Positions 21,736-34,799 of a stretch of 64,000 nucleotides of DNA are shown piece after piece. The stretch covers positions 51,389-115,388 of the forward strand of contig MU008231.1 of assembly GCA_010909165.1 (NCBI GenBank), given 5' to 3'. The DNA comes from Anthoceros angustus (Eukaryota; Streptophyta; Anthocerotopsida; Anthocerotales; Anthocerotaceae). Position 1 is the stretch's first letter, and every line of letters starts with the position of its first letter. The position numbers were made by a program, and so were the translations under genes. The notes under the pieces are model-generated. The model worked only from the letters and a program-made list of their open reading frames with translations. It made no database searches and was not told the DNA's origin.

Positions 21736-23155
21736 TATTTGCCGGGAGAGGGCTTGTGTGTCATTTCCAGAGTCAAGGCCCGTGAGAGAACAATGTTCAA
21801 CCAAGATACGAATGACTACACTCAGGGGAAAACCTTGATTCCTGAAGGAGTGTCCAGTAGGTGCAGCTTGTGCGTGTTATCCGAAAGCTGTGGAACGAGC
21901 AAGCTTGGCCAACCAGCTGTGGCGCTCCTAGATTGCCCTTACACGAGCTGGAAGGTAGCCGAAATAAAATGGCTTGATCCAACCGCCGACATGCCTCATG
22001 TACATACCCTACCCCAAGAATTTTGCAAAAGAAATAGCGATGTGGCCTCGACCTGGCGGATCCATCTTCGCCTGAAGGACTTGAGTGAAAATAGGAGGCC
22101 AAACATGAGCTCGGGTCCACCGACTTAGCGTGGTGAGCGCCTCCCCACACATGGTAGTGCATGCACACTGCTGTTGAAAATGTACAAAAGACATCCGCCG
22201 GGTTTGCGACATCCCCAACATGGCTTTCCCCGCACCACGCCCGAGCTCCGCCTCGTGTGTCGCTCGCCGTGCAGGCCCGAATACCGACAATGTAGAATCG
22301 ATCGATCGGAGCAGTTACACTAACTCGCTAACAAATCGGTGTGCGGGCTAGCCGATGGAGCTTCTCGCCTTCCCGCCATTTTTCGCCTTCAATACCAAGC
22401 GCTTCCTTGAGGACTTGCATTGCTCTCACTGCAACAAGACCCACTAATGGTTACAGCAGTGTTTCTGCATATCCAGCGCAGTATCGCCAAGGAGGGACAA
22501 TAACCCAACCGGGATACCTACAATGGTGGCTGGCAGTTCAACTACTTCAAAAGGCCAGCCACAGCGGAATGGAGCCAAGGCCAAAGGAGCAGGCAATGTA
22601 GACAAGATTGTTGCATTGAGGCGCAGGGTGGCTAGCAAGGTGACTCACAACTCGCTAGGAGCATGCCGCAGCATGCCTCTACCCCAAAAGGACAAATGCC
22701 CATGTTTGCCTACCGTGAGGAAGAAGGAGGATTATGCATCCGCCACATGAAGCTATGCGTTGTCAACCGCCTAGACCGGAACTTAATTCAACCTTGCCTG
22801 CCACATGGGTGGGATGCAACCTGAGGAAGGCACACTTGGATGCCGCAGCTAGATCCTTTACACCATTGCCCCTGTGAGTGACTATTCTCAGGATGACCGG
22901 CCCTGATGGAGCCGAGAGGCAACTTCCATCCAAACAATGGGGTCACCAGGCAAGACATTTGCCACCGGCATACACCCCAGCCCTGCTTATGCAAAAGGTG
23001 CTAGAGACCCCCTCGATCACCTTATAGGACATGGGTGTTGGGCGTGCTCAATTGTAAGTGTGTGCTTGGCGACAAATGAGAGGGCAACTCTACCATCCCA
23101 TACTGGATTGCCAAGAGAGATCCGCCAGCTCCCACAATCTGGACCGCCAGAGATC
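21736..23155. other. Unassigned region with short broken frames
   Basis: The + strand text MELLAFPPFFAFNTKRF followed by a Cys/His cluster (LHCSHCNKTH, 22354-22442), then KGQPQRNGAKAKGAGNVDK and ALRRRVASKVTHNS, reads like protein with a stop between the parts. I do not recognise it. Nothing else stands out. Confidence 0.3.
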
Positions 23156-23965
23156 CATGGGGCTCTACATGGAAAACCGGGCACTGAGGTCCTCCCACTA
23201 TAGCGCCACACTTATCCCACGCCGCCAGACGCTGGGTTTCGGCCCCATGAGACTTGTGTGAAAGTTCGAGGTCTTGTGACAACCGATCGCCACCGCAGAG
23301 ACACAACTCAGCCTTCTCAACAAAGGCGCCTCTACTCTCCTCTTACAGTTGCACCACTTGCACGCCCGAAAATCGCCAATCCGACCTACAACGATAAAAC
23401 ACAAGGTGGTGTCCCGCCTCAGGAGCCTACCACGGCGCCTGTGGACCCCCGATCCACACCGCGATTTCCCTACTTAAGACCACTTCTCCACTGTGAGCGC
23501 TTTACTTGCAGATTTGGGATTGTCCCTTAGGCTCACTGTGGCCTTCCACTAACACCTACACCTCTAATCCTCTACTCATCTCTCTTCTCATCCTCTTCCT
23601 CCTATTCTAACCTCGATTCGGGCTTCTTGGCTTTACGCACAAGCTGCACAGGGTCGGCCTCCACCCAAGTTCTTCCTTGGGCGGTTGCTATGTGGGTTTG
23701 ACACCAGAGAACCTCCAGTCTTTCCACTGGTACCCTCAAGCCGAGTGTTCGGCATTGCCACACACCCAAAGCAAAGCAATTTCCAGGCAACCATTCACAA
23801 GGGGCAACTCGTTTAGGCACTTGCGGGAGCAAGTCCTCCACTCACCACGCGACTTCCTCTCTAGACTGCGTTGGCTCCACGGCCGGCACGAAATTCCTCT
23901 GTAATGGCAAAGGACTCGATGAGTGGGCGCAAGACGTGATACTTTACTTTGTGAAATCCTCCTCC

Positions 23966-23973
23966 TCTTATAG
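23966..23973 (-). promoter_or_regulatory. LTR TATA box (copy A)
   Basis: On the minus strand CTATAAGAGGAGG, at the same relative place as in copies B and C. Confidence 0.5.
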
Positions 23974-24859
23974 GAGGCCTTCCCCATACAACCTCCCTTG
24001 GTGACCCTCTGCGGTCACCTTTTCCAATATTCTATTATTTCCTACACTTGACATTTAAGGCACCTAATCTATTATTATCGATCCTTGGTAAATTCTATTC
24101 TAGTAACTTCACCTAAGATCATCCTTAAAGGATGTCGATCTACACCACCTATTCTTCCATCTAAGCTCATTTATGGTCATTGACCATTCTTAGTCCCTTG
24201 GTGGTGGCCTCCTTGTGGATTGGCTCCCTCGCCCTCCTTTGCTCTTCCCTTCCCGATCTTGTCGCCTTCCTAATGTGTGGGGCAAGTACAATCTGCCCCT
24301 TCCTCCATCTCCAGCGGGCGGCCTTCCTCTTCCATGAAGCGCCCCTCGCGCTAGGCGCCCTTTTCTCCTCCGCGCGCGCCCGTTCATCCACCCTACGCGG
24401 TAGTCGCGGACTACGGGGTGCCTACCATGGTAGTCGGTCTATCTCCTTCTTCTCTTCCTCTCCATCGGTGATGTCTCAGGTGATCCTCTTTGCTCTCCTT
24501 CCTTCTGTTTGGTTTGTCCATACCTATCATGGAGCATGTCTTCAAAGTCTTCCCCATCGGGATGTCTAACTCCGGGCCTTTTGCGTTGGTCTCCTCTCGC
24601 CTGGCTCCTCCCTTATCGTGGGGAGAACTTCTCACCCTCCCCTTCCTCGTGGGTCGGACCCCGTCCTTAGTCTCCTCGGTGGGGTTGTCTCCCCACCACC
24701 ACTCCTCAGGGGTATACTCGGACCCCGGCTCCTTCATCGGCCGGGCCTTGGCGGCCCGACTCCAGGCTCTGCGCCCGGCACGCCCTACCCGGTGATGGCG
24801 GACTACCGGCGTATGTGTGTCTACCCGCAGTCTGGCGGACTACCGTGGTGAGGTCACCC

Positions 24860-25860
24860 TCGTGGTAGGTTGACCCCGGAGGTGGGCTCCCCTCCTTGCT
24901 CTCGCGCCATCTTCCACCTTTGGCTCACGCTCCCTCATCTCCGACTCCTCAGTTCCTCGGAGTCCATTTTGATGGCCTCATCAAAATCGGAGGCCTCAGC
25001 TTTTTATTGCTCCTTTGTCATCATCATGAGGACCCAATGTCCTCCTCTTGGCCAAGCGCAAGACTCATTGTTGGCCTTCAAAATCTATTGTGGAGGTGAG
25101 CCCCAAGCTATGATATTGCATTTGGAGATCATCAACTCCGTGGGCCACTCTCCATCTTCACACCTACCTTTGTAGGCATCCCTTGAGGTGGTCAATTCCC
25201 CACCTTGACATGGAGGGTCCTCCTCACTCCCGCACTTGGCCATCTTTGAAGGGCATAGTCCGCCCAAAATCTCCGCTTCTCACCACCAAGATTCTGTGCA
25301 CCACCTTCTTGTGGTGCTCCTCCTCGGAACCTCCTTTGTTCCAGGCCACCGCTTGGCAAGTCTCTCCTCTCTCCCAAGCACTCTCAAGGCCCAACTCTTG
25401 CAGTCTTAGGTCTTGAGCCTCCAGCTCCGAGCGCCTCTCTTCCAGATTGTACCGGGTCCGCCGCAATTCTTCTCTCATGTCCCGGTTTTTGATGGCTTGG
25501 GTAGCCATCACCGCTCTGCGGCGTCCCGGACCGCTTCTCCCTTCCTAGAGCCTCTTTGCCCTTTCTTGCTCCAATTGGGCAAAATGCTCCTCCGCCTTTT
25601 GCCTCCATGAGTCCTTGGGTTGTTGCCGAATAGGCTCTTTCTGCTGAACCTTCCTCCAGATTTTTCCCCGCTCATCCATGAGGTCCGGAGCTTCTCCAGC
25701 CCCTTTCCAACTTGGCTCTCGCTCGGACTCCATGGCCTCCAATTGCCATTTAGTCCCCGCCTCCGCCATGTCTTGGGATTTCACTCCTCTTGGCATGCCC
25801 ACAAGGAGGCTGCTAGCTCCTAGCCCTTCACACGGCCGAGTGCTTCACAAGCACTCAAGA
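24860..25860 (-). pseudogene. LTR-borne coiled-coil ORF, copy A fragment
   Basis: Minus-strand frames carry KWQLEAMESE, SWRQKAEEHFAQLEQER and, further on, ASDFDEAIKM. The same text is present in LTR copies B and C. Glu/Lys/Gln-rich heptad-like helices dominate. It lies upstream of the TATA box in the element's sense, that is in U3. Broken by frameshifts. Confidence 0.6.
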
Positions 25861-26431
25861 ATTCTCCTAGGGGTCAAAGTCCAGCTTTTTGCCGGAAATT
25901 CCAGCTCTCCCGCACTGGACCATCGCACGGCGCGGTCCCTCACCGCCGCCTCCATCCGCTCTTCCTCCGCTGCCTCGTGATTTCATACTCCTGAGCCCGC
26001 TTCCGTATCCGCTCATGTGGAGAGACGCCTTCAAGGCCTCCGCCACCGCTGTCCAAACTTGGCTCCACGGCCCCGCCGACAAACCTCAAGAATGCAAATT
26101 AGAGAGAGCAATGGTGGCAGTGCACGCAATGAGCTTACCGCCGCCGGAGCCCGTAGCACCGCCGCAAACAAGCAGCTTTTGAGATGTGCGCCGAATCACA
26201 CGTGAGGTCGCCACACACTGACGGCATGGACAAAACATGTAAACCTCATTTGTAAATCGGGGCATCTTGCACGTGGTCCCGACTTGTCGACGACAAGCAG
26301 AATCAGCGGCACGCACAGTAAACCTATGAATGCAGACTGCAGACCGTGAATTCATGTCCAATTCACAACGACTCCATCGACATTGTAGGTGCAGTATCAC
26401 GCCGCAGCGCACGCCACCTCCAAATCGAGAA

Positions 26432-26855
26432 NNNNNNNNNNNNNNNNNNNNNNNNNNNNNNNNNNNNNNNNNNNNNNNNNNNNNNNNNNNNNNNNNNNNN
26501 NNNNNNNNNNNNNNNNNNNNNNNNNNNNNNNNNNNNNNNNNNNNNNNNNNNNNNNNNNNNNNNNNNNNNNNNNNNNNNNNNNNNNNNNNNNNNNNNNNNN
26601 NNNNNNNNNNNNNNNNNNNNNNNNNNNNNNNNNNNNNNNNNNNNNNNNNNNNNNNNNNNNNNNNNNNNNNNNNNNNNNNNNNNNNNNNNNNNNNNNNNNN
26701 NNNNNNNNNNNNNNNNNNNNNNNNNNNNNNNNNNNNNNNNNNNNNNNNNNNNNNNNNNNNNNNNNNNNNNNNNNNNNNNNNNNNNNNNNNNNNNNNNNNN
26801 NNNNNNNNNNNNNNNNNNNNNNNNNNNNNNNNNNNNNNNNNNNNNNNNNNNNNNN
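26432..26855. other. Assembly gap, 424 N
   Basis: A run of N. Reading frames drawn across it are artefacts. The DNA changes character across the gap: the left flank is unassigned, and the right flank is GC-rich (GGCGGCGGGGCCGGCCGGCA). Confidence 0.99.
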
Positions 26856-27756
26856 GGCGGCGGGGCCGGCCGGCAGGAGCTCGGGCGGGTCCCGCCTGTG
26901 TAGACGGCGTCGCCTGCGAAGGCGCGCCAGCGCGCGATCGCGGTCGACTTGAGAAACAGTCCGGACGTCAGGCTGGCGCCGGTCCTGCGGTTCGCGAGAA
27001 ACCTCGTCATCGTTCGTCGCCCTTCGACTCTAACCCTTACACGCACCATTGGTGGCCACTGCGATGTCCAATTGGCAAAGGGTTTGCACATGCCGCGCCA
27101 CAACTCGTCTGACCCCCCGAACCGCCCCATGGCAGCTCCGCTTCTTGCATGACATCCTTGGACAAAACAATGTTCATGAAAGTTTGCGAGCTCTCAACTT
27201 GTCCGCAACTTGCACACTTTGTAGACTCCTCATAGGCTGATGTTCTCGAGCTTGATTTGTGGCTTTTCGAGTCCGGCTTCCTCCCCTTAGCACTGCGAAA
27301 TCTCTTGAGCGAAGTGTAGAAACGCCTCAAAATCCTCCTCCTCCCCACTAAAGTGGCCAGTCCTCATAAAGAAGGACCCTAACTCCCGAGCAACGCTGCA
27401 GCCTTCGTCGGAGGGCTCCCTTAACCCGGAGGTGTCGAGCAACTCCTTCGGCTCGACACGCCTTGACCTTTCGATGGGCGACAAGCGTGATGATCACGGC
27501 GGCTCCTTGCAGTGCCACCCGAACTTCATGTGTCTCTGACTGATTTTCTTGAGACCACGGATGCACAATCTCTCATAAGCGGTGTGAGATGGCAACAATT
27601 CTTCCAGCGCATTGTTGATCATTGTCCGTTCACTTGGTTGAGCTGGTGTTTGTTGATCATTGCCCCCCACAGCATGGTGACAGCTGTCACTCTACTAGCC
27701 GATGGGTGAGGAGCACTGGGTGGCAATCGCCACACCTGCCGCATGTTTAGCTCACG
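26856..27756. other. No gene recognised
   Basis: Short frames only; no conserved text identified on either strand. Confidence 0.4.
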
Positions 27757-28308
27757 TGGCGCGACTTTTGTTGACCAGCGGGCGCGCACAATCCGTGTCG
27801 TTGTGGAAGGAGTCCGTTCCCAAAGGGAATGTGACAGCTCCGTTTGCCGTTGGTGATTCTCGTCTTACTTTGCGTCCGTTATTTCGCGCACACATTCGCC
27901 GATTCCGTCTAACTACTACGCGTTCGCACACGGGCGGTATGGCCAAGCGTTTGAGACCCGTTCGCGTCCGTATCGTTCACGTTCGTCCTCACCACCTCGT
28001 CCGTTCCTCTCTCCACTCACTACACTTATCGGTCTTAGGAAGGGCCGGGTTACGATCCGGACCTCCTCCTCGTTCGGGCCTCTCGTCCAAGACTCTGGCC
28101 CTCCAGTCCCTCGGCTCCGTTCGGTCCGTTCGGCGGGCGCGCTGGGCGAGCACGTCGATCACCCTCCCACCGCGTTAGGTCGTCACGGGACCACAGTCAA
28201 TCTCTCGGGATCGTGCACCTTTCGGTGACTCGGGACTCACGTTAGCAGAAGACACACAAGGTGAGTGAGCGGCATCAACACCAAGAGAAGATGATTTATT
28301 GGCGTGAC

Positions 28309-28317
28309 CCTCTTATA
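28309..28317 (-). promoter_or_regulatory. LTR TATA box, second family
   Basis: TATAAGAGG on the minus strand, followed 20-30 bases later by a block shared with the copy at 36.55 kb. Confidence 0.55.
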
Positions 28318-28669
28318 CTACGAGTCGGCGTCTTTATTACACCTATTACGGTGATGGCATTTCGGTATACCGGCCGCCTACCATCCTATTCCTCCCCTAT
28401 CTCCTTCGTCGGTGGTGGGAAGGTCCGGGTTCCCTTGGGATTGGTGGTCCAATCTCCCGTCTGGCGATTTGCGGCGCGCAATCGGATGATCCGGGCGGGA
28501 CCTCCTCTCTCCGGAATCACAGCCGGGTTGGGCTCGTGGCGTCGGCGCCGTTACCCTACGTCATCCTCCACGGCCTCCCGTGGGTCCCCCTCGGTGGGGC
28601 CTATCTGCTCCCCTAAGCGTAAGTCGAGAGGGGCTCCTCCTTCTTGCCGTCGGACCAGGTCGGTCTCGA

Positions 28670-28800
28670 CTCAGTCTGAACTCCAGGGAGTGTCTTATTT
28701 CACAGTCCGGTCTGGGTCGGCCTCGTCTGAGGTTCGGACCTCGGGGTCGAACTTATTAGTCCGGTCCCCAAGCTCCGGACCCCTTATCTGGACCTCGTCT
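28670..28800 (-). repeat. Clustered GTCCGGACC-like units
   Basis: Several CCGGAC/GTCCGG words within 130 bases. The same kind of cluster occurs in the inverted copy at 35,998-36,190. It lies between the coding part and the promoter. Confidence 0.5.
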
Positions 28801-29009
28801 TGCTGGGTCCTCATCCCTACCCAGGCCCTTGTCTTGGGTCGGGTTGGCTCCTCCCGCCCCTTTCGGGCCGTCACCTCCTTCTCCGGCGGGTTGCGGTGAA
28901 CTTACCACAGGGTCCGTTCGTCTCGCTCCTCTTGAGGCTCTTCTCCCCGTGCCGTCGTCTCAAGCAGGGGCCACTAGAGTCCCGTCTTTGTCCCATGCCC
29001 TTCTTCCCC

Positions 29010-31051
29010 TCACCTTCCGGGGTCCGTCTGCTGGAGGGAGGCCTCTGAGGGCTCGGTGGTAATAGGCAAAGTCCGAATCCACTTGTTGGATTGCCTCTTC
29101 CACGTGTGCGGGCACCGATACTCCGCCATAGGTGCTCGGGTAGCGTCTTTGCCTTGGACCACCTCCCGGTTTGATAAACGGGCGTGCCGCGGTACATCTC
29201 TCTCCTCCTGGCCGTGTTGTTGCTCCACTGCTCCAACTCCCGTCGCTTGGCTGCTTACCCGGCCATGTGTTCCCCTTCCTTCCTCAAGCTGGACCGGGCT
29301 TCTTATGCTTCCGGTGCTCGCCTCTCGTCCATTACGTAACTCCCATCTCCCTCTCAGACGGTCGCACTCTGCGGTGCGGGCTTCCCGGGCCCTTCTCCAT
29401 CTCGGCGTCCACTCCTGTTCCATCGGTCGCCTCAGTCAGCAGTGGAGCCGCTCTATTTCGTTCGCGTTCGACCGTCCTGGACCATTCCTCTCAATGGTAG
29501 TTTGGGCTGACTCAAGGTCTCCTTGCGGTCTTCCATCTCACTGTTCTTGCTCCACCTCCGGGGAGTCAGGAGATCCTCCATCTCCTCCTTGTCATGGCTT
29601 CACAGGCTGGTGGTCGCTTGCTCCGCGCCTCCTGCTCCATCTTGAGGTGGGCGCTCTATCTCACTCGAAGTCTTGGATTCTCTCGTTGAGAACCCCTTGC
29701 TTGCTCCGGCGTCTTGGGTTGTAACTCCAAGGTGTCCTGTCCTCCGGCTCCTGCCGCCTCCCTACCTCCTGCCTGCGCCAGGGTCCCCGATTTCCGGGTC
29801 TTGGCCTCAGTGTTTGCAGCTCGTCCGTGCTTGCTCTCTTCTGCTGCTCGGCCTTGATTGGCCGTGGCTAGCCTCCTCCAGTTCGATCAGCGATAGTGAT
29901 CGCGGTCGCTTCTTGTGGCCCGCCTCCACAGCCACCTTCACACAGGCTTCTCGCTTGGCGGTCTGGTCGGGCCGCCTCGCGGTCCAGAGCCCTCTCACTT
30001 GCGGGCCTCTTCCGCCTCTGCGCTACCCCTCACTGCGAGGTCCTCGGCCCGCTTGGGCCTCCTTAGCACCTTGTGCTCCTCGGTGAAGGAATTTAGTCCG
30101 GTCCTTGCGGATGGACGGACTTCCCTCTCGGCCTCCCGTTTTCCTCAATCAAGCCGAGGCTTGGCCTTCCCTTGCCTCCTGGGCCCCTCAGCCCCTCACG
30201 GAGGAGTACCATCGCCTCGGGTGGCTTCTACCTCCACAGGTCTTCTCGGCCATCCAGAGACCCCAAAGCATCTGTCCATGGCGGTAGCAGGACCGCCGTG
30301 TTTCTTCCCGGTGAGGCTCCCACAAAGTCCGTAGTGGGGCCGGCATCCGCGAGGACCTCCATCTGTGTCGGAGTAAGTCGGTGGGTTCTCGGACCTAATC
30401 GGGACCCTTAGGTCTGAGTCTTGACTCAGGAGCTTCACCCTCCTTGGCCCTTTTGGTCGAGCCCTTCTCTCCGCCTTTTTCTCCCTGGGCCTTGAGGAGG
30501 TGAGGGGTCCGGAGCAAGCCTTTTGCCCCTTCCTCCGGAGACAGACTGCCCGGTGCGGCCGCTGCTGTCCTCGCCTCCTCGGGCGGCCTTTCTCGCCTCC
30601 TTACCGCCCTCCGCTTGCCACCTGCAAGGTGGGTACTGCACCGCCCGAGGTGTCAGACGCCTTGCGCTCTTCGCCTCCCGGTCCGGGCTCCGGGCCGTGG
30701 TTGTGGCCGTGGCCGGGCTATTGAGCTGGGGCCGCCTCGCCTGGACCGGGCCGCCTTGACTGAGGAGGGAAGCGGGATTTCTCCCATACTGGGTGGTGAG
30801 GGGTCCGCTCTGCACGATGGAGTCCGGACCTCCCGCTGCCCTCCTCCCGGTCCGCTTGGCCTTCGAGGTCGGCCTCCACCGGGCGCCTTGCCCGCCTCCA
30901 CTTCCAGGGCCTCCACCTTCCCGAGCGCCGCCAAGCCTCCTCCTTCAGAGTCGAAATGTCCCCATACATGGATCGTATGGGGATGCCTGATGGCGAGGGC
31001 TTCTGCCCGAGCTATGCCTCGACTAAACCGGCGAAGATAATCCTTCCCCAC
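29010..31051 (-). pseudogene. Coiled-coil ORF of the second LTR family, minus copy
   Basis: Minus-strand frames carry HPHTIHVWGHFDSEGGG and GDISTLKEEAWRR (30,920-31,000), long Arg/Glu/Gly-rich stretches, and end near 29,060 with HVEEAIQQVDSDFAYYH in one frame. The same ending is found in the inverted + strand copy near 35,610. It lies upstream of the TATA in element sense. Broken; function unknown. Confidence 0.45.
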
Positions 31052-32199
31052 CCCGCCTCTTCCCCGCCGAGCGCATGCAGAATACTATCAGTTATCACCA
31101 AGGTGATCCACCTTGGTGAGCGTGTTCCAATGGACAATGATCCGGCTACCGCCCTTACTCGACCGTCCAAAGAGGTCGGATATCAACCACCGCTGGTCCT
31201 CTGTGCCTCAAAGATCGCTGCCGGCCCTATCTTCCCTTCGCCTTGAGGGGCCCGACCACCACCCCTTCTTCCTCCTTTGGGCGGTTGTAGGCCGCCTCAG
31301 ACCTCCAAGGTCCATCGCCTGGGTCCTCCCGAGGTTCTTGACCGCACCTCCTTGTTGACCGCCGCCAACATCTTCCGGCGAACTCCCGACCAGAGTGACC
31401 TGCCGAACGTCTGCATCCTCGAACATCCAGTGCCACCTCCACTAATTCTCCCGCCTCCGCCAGGCCCAAAGTCCGATAGCGCCGGTCACAATGTTGCGCC
31501 ACGAGGTTCCATGGCTCCCAAACTTCCGCAGCTTTTTGGGTGCCATCGCCTGCCTCCCTTCCGCCAGAGCCGCCGACCGAGTTCACCGGGCACGGCGCGC
31601 GCTCGCCGCTGCCGCCTCCAACCCCGCAGGAACACGCCGAAGGTGCTTGGGCGCCAAAGAGATAGCGCCAGAGCCGGTTGCGAGCGCAAGAGACCGCGAG
31701 AATTGTCTCGAGGTCGCAGTAAATGACCTTCCTTCGCGCCGGAGTAACTGGGAAGGCGCCTCTTCCTCGTCCAGAATCGCGAGGTCCGCATGGCTTATTC
31801 TCGACCTTACGCCTCCGCTTACTCGCCTTACGCCGCCACAGCCGGCACGCGGGCGTGAATACCGCTATAACGGCCGGCAGGGCTACGGCTGCATCTGCCC
31901 ACTCGTGGCCGCCCACGTGGCGCCGCCTACCGTCCCTCACGGCTCAACTTCTAAGTTTCCGGCGATTTATCCCGCTTGACTGGAGTGGGTCCGGACTTAT
32001 CCTGCTACTCGACGTAGTCCGCGCCATAGTAGGTCCGGCACGCTCCTCCCCGGAGTATACTCCGAGTGCACCGAGTGCTATCCGTGCTTATTCCTCCTTT
32101 CGCCTTATTTTATCCTCCGCCCTACAAAAACAAAACCCTACTTATTTCTTAACCCCAAGGGAAGTCCGTAGTCCACACTCCCTCTGCCATCTCCAACGA

Positions 32200-34680
32200 C
32201 GCCTTCCAAGCGTGCGTATACTTCGGCATGTCGGCCCGTCGTTGCGCGTTGGAGCCATCTCTTGGGTTGTTTGCCAGCAAACCACTTAGGATCCTGGTGA
32301 CAAGTGTGTCGTGAGCCCGCGAGCCTTCGTGACCTGGAGCAGAGGAGGCGGTTTATGCCCCATCATCTCCCTTGGCGAAGAGGTATGGAGGGTTTGAATT
32401 TTAAATGTCAAGTGAGTTCCCACCAATAAACTCTTTGACAAAACTAGACTCCCTCTTCCATTAAGAGAACATCTCACATTCAAATTTTGATCGATATTCT
32501 CTCCCCGTTTTTGATGTGGACTCACCGCATATCTAGTGGTCCGTATACCTTCAAAGGGAATATCCAGAATATAGTTCAAAGCCTAATCCTACTTATTTTG
32601 CGCTGGAATTTTTGTGTACTTGACATTTGGGTGACTCTTAGCTGCAAAGTTTCAAGCCATTAGGATCAAAATTACAATATTTAAAATTTTCCTTCAATAA
32701 CATGTCCACATGTGGACAAAAAACGTGTTGCATCCGTTGCACTTGTATGGAACACCAAAGCTTGCATCTACCCAACTCCACATGAGAAAAACCAGATGGC
32801 ACGGATGTGTTCACGGTCTCAATTTGGAGTCGCCTCGGGTGGTGGAAGGCTATGAGAAGGTGTGCATGTGGGCGTGCAGTTGATGTGCACACCCATATGT
32901 GTGGGGAGGGAGAGGGTAGGTGGTGCTCCAAGTCATGGAGGCGGCAGGTTGCCGGGTGCATCATCGGTTTGTCACAGAGCAAGTTTGGAGGATGATGGGC
33001 GTTGCTGTCTTTGCCTAAGCGACATCGGCCGAGCAGGAAAGTTTGGGAGCTTACTTGCGAGAAAGGTTGGGTCTTGGGTTCTGGGTTGAGCAAAGGAGCT
33101 ACGTAATATTCATGCACCAAGCGGATTGAGGCACTCAGGAGAATTGGCGTGAACACATCGTCGTCCTCAGTTGAGGCGCAAGGGAGAAATTGTATTGTAC
33201 GCCATGTTGGGAGAGCACTTGTTCACACGCCGGTGGTGCGGAAGGTGGTGGAGAAATTACCTCGGCACCCAAGGCTAATTTGGATTGGTGGGAACTTGCA
33301 GACGTCATTGCGGGAGGCGGTTTCTGGCCGGATGTGGGAAACACATATATGTGCAGAGGGCCCTATTGGGATCAACGTCGTTACCTTATGGGTGGCCCAG
33401 TTATGCGTTAAGGTCCATGCTTACACCCATCTGACATGTGCATTGTCACTATTGTAAAATTGAATGAGGCGAACTTCTACGGTATCGATCGAGGCTTTGT
33501 TCCTCACCCAGGGTGGACCATTTCTTGCATGTCTGATTTCAAAGTGAATGGCGAAGGCCATTACGACTCGGAGGCGGCATGATCGTTGAGGCACCCTTCA
33601 CCTTGGCGGAGGATGACTTCATGCCTTGTTGGCGGGGCGATCACATGGGTACCTATTCGAATAAGGAGCCTTGGAGCCGGTGATGGAGGTATATGAAGGC
33701 GAGTTCTTTATGCACAAGAGCTCAATGAAGATAGGAGTTTGGCGTGGGAGGTGAGTGTACTGCCGTTGTTGTTCTTGTCGGCATTTGGTATGGTCGCAAA
33801 CCATGATGGTTTTGCAGCCGGGCTCGAGAAAATGTGGTTTGCCTTTGTTTACGTTTTCATAAAGTTCCAATCTTCAATCGACCATTGGAAGCATGACGTG
33901 TGGGAGAGCGATGTTGTATGCAGGCAGTGGCTAATCTTGTGGCGCCGCCATTCTGAGGTCTCAAGCCCACAGAGCTCTGCTTTTTGTCTCCATCTTCATA
34001 CTCATAACAGCGTAACTGGAGTCGCTTACACCTTCTAAGAACAGCAATGTATTCGGCGTGACAATCGAACTATTGATCCTGTTATCCTCAGCATACTGCA
34101 ACGGACATCCGGCATAGTCAGCAACCTTACCGTATGACTGACCGTCTGCGCGGGTACATTGTCCATCTCGTATGGGTTGGATCGTACATGCCACTTAGAA
34201 AATACGGTTTTAGGAACAACATCACCATGTCACGGTTTTCCACAAGGCACGTCCGGGCCGGGATACCCGTACAAGACAAAAGCAGGCCGTCTCCGTGGAG
34301 AACCGCCCACCGGGTGCGAGCAGAGTGGAACCCACCAAGTGGATGTGGCGTGAGGTTTCGGCATATTTTAAGGGAAGGTGCATGAAAAAGCGAGCATGAC
34401 AAGAGGCGGCGGACCACGCGTGGGAGGGCTTGGATGAACATAATTACAAAGGCGGTTCACAGGCCCGATCGACAATGGAACTAGAACGGGACCTCGGCTC
34501 CGGTGTACCAAGTAGTGAAACTATTTTTACTATAGATAAGTGAAAGAGGGGCGGTGCGGTTGGAGGAAGCATCTTGCACCCATTCAAGTAGAGAAAAGTG
34601 AGACAATGTAACAAACTTAGGCTTGTGTGGCGTCTCTCCCATACCATCGTTATGCGTTTTGATCACCATAGCAGAACTAC
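32200..34680. other. Unassigned DNA with fragments of coding-like text
   Basis: The + strand frame 33190-33411 and its continuation give NLDWWELADVIAGGGFWPDV, TYMCRGPYWDQRRYLMGG and IVKLNEANFYGIDRGF, which read like one protein broken near 33,415 and 33,580. I do not know the family. It is flanked by retroelement DNA and may be a decayed gene or transposon. Half of the copia element at 53.3 kb would be expected left of 34.7 kb, but I could not recognise it. Confidence 0.3.
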
Positions 34681-34799
34681 AACAAAAGCGTTACATAGGT
34701 AGCAGGTTCCTAAGTAGCAGGACCAGATCCTTGATTTGCGACGGTGGCCTTGTATGAGGAGGCCCAAGCAGGTGAAGACCTCTGCCAAGCGGAGGAGGC

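Larger units (their letters stand above)
23160..25975 (-). mobile_element. Truncated LTR, copy A of the large gypsy family
   Basis: The DNA aligns from its left end (near 23160) with the LTRs starting at 36,996 and 48,223: the CACTAACACCTACACCTCTA block, the promoter with CCTCTTATAGGAGG, and the coiled-coil coding part down to the CTAGGGGTC block. Similarity stops near 25,975, before the N gap, so about 2 kb of LTR is missing. No internal region is attached; it is a solo or broken LTR. Confidence 0.85.
27757..32200 (-). mobile_element. Long LTR of a second gypsy-like family, minus-strand copy
   Basis: Relationship to the + strand DNA at 34.7-37.0 kb is shown by three blocks: the C-terminal VEEAIQ..DSDFA.YH coding text (about 29,060-29,110), the promoter TATAAGAGG (28309-28317, minus) followed by a shared ATCTTCTCTTGG block, and the end block with ACAACGAC...GGATT...AAAGT..GCGCCA ending at 27757. 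The right limit near 32.2 kb is approximate. No pol is attached. Confidence 0.65.

Noticed and set aside
22341-22750. Cys-rich zinc-finger gene
   Set aside because: Only one CX2C pair with a stop right after it; no repeat of the pattern or second half.
26330-27130. Long frames of 185-260 residues across 26.4-26.9 kb on both strands
   Set aside because: They run through the N gap; the open reading is an artefact of unknown bases.
29056-29724. 222-residue + strand frame in the LTR
   Set aside because: The minus strand there carries the text shared with the inverted copy at 35.6 kb; the + frame is its shadow (Ser/Pro/Leu-rich mirror of Glu/Arg codons).
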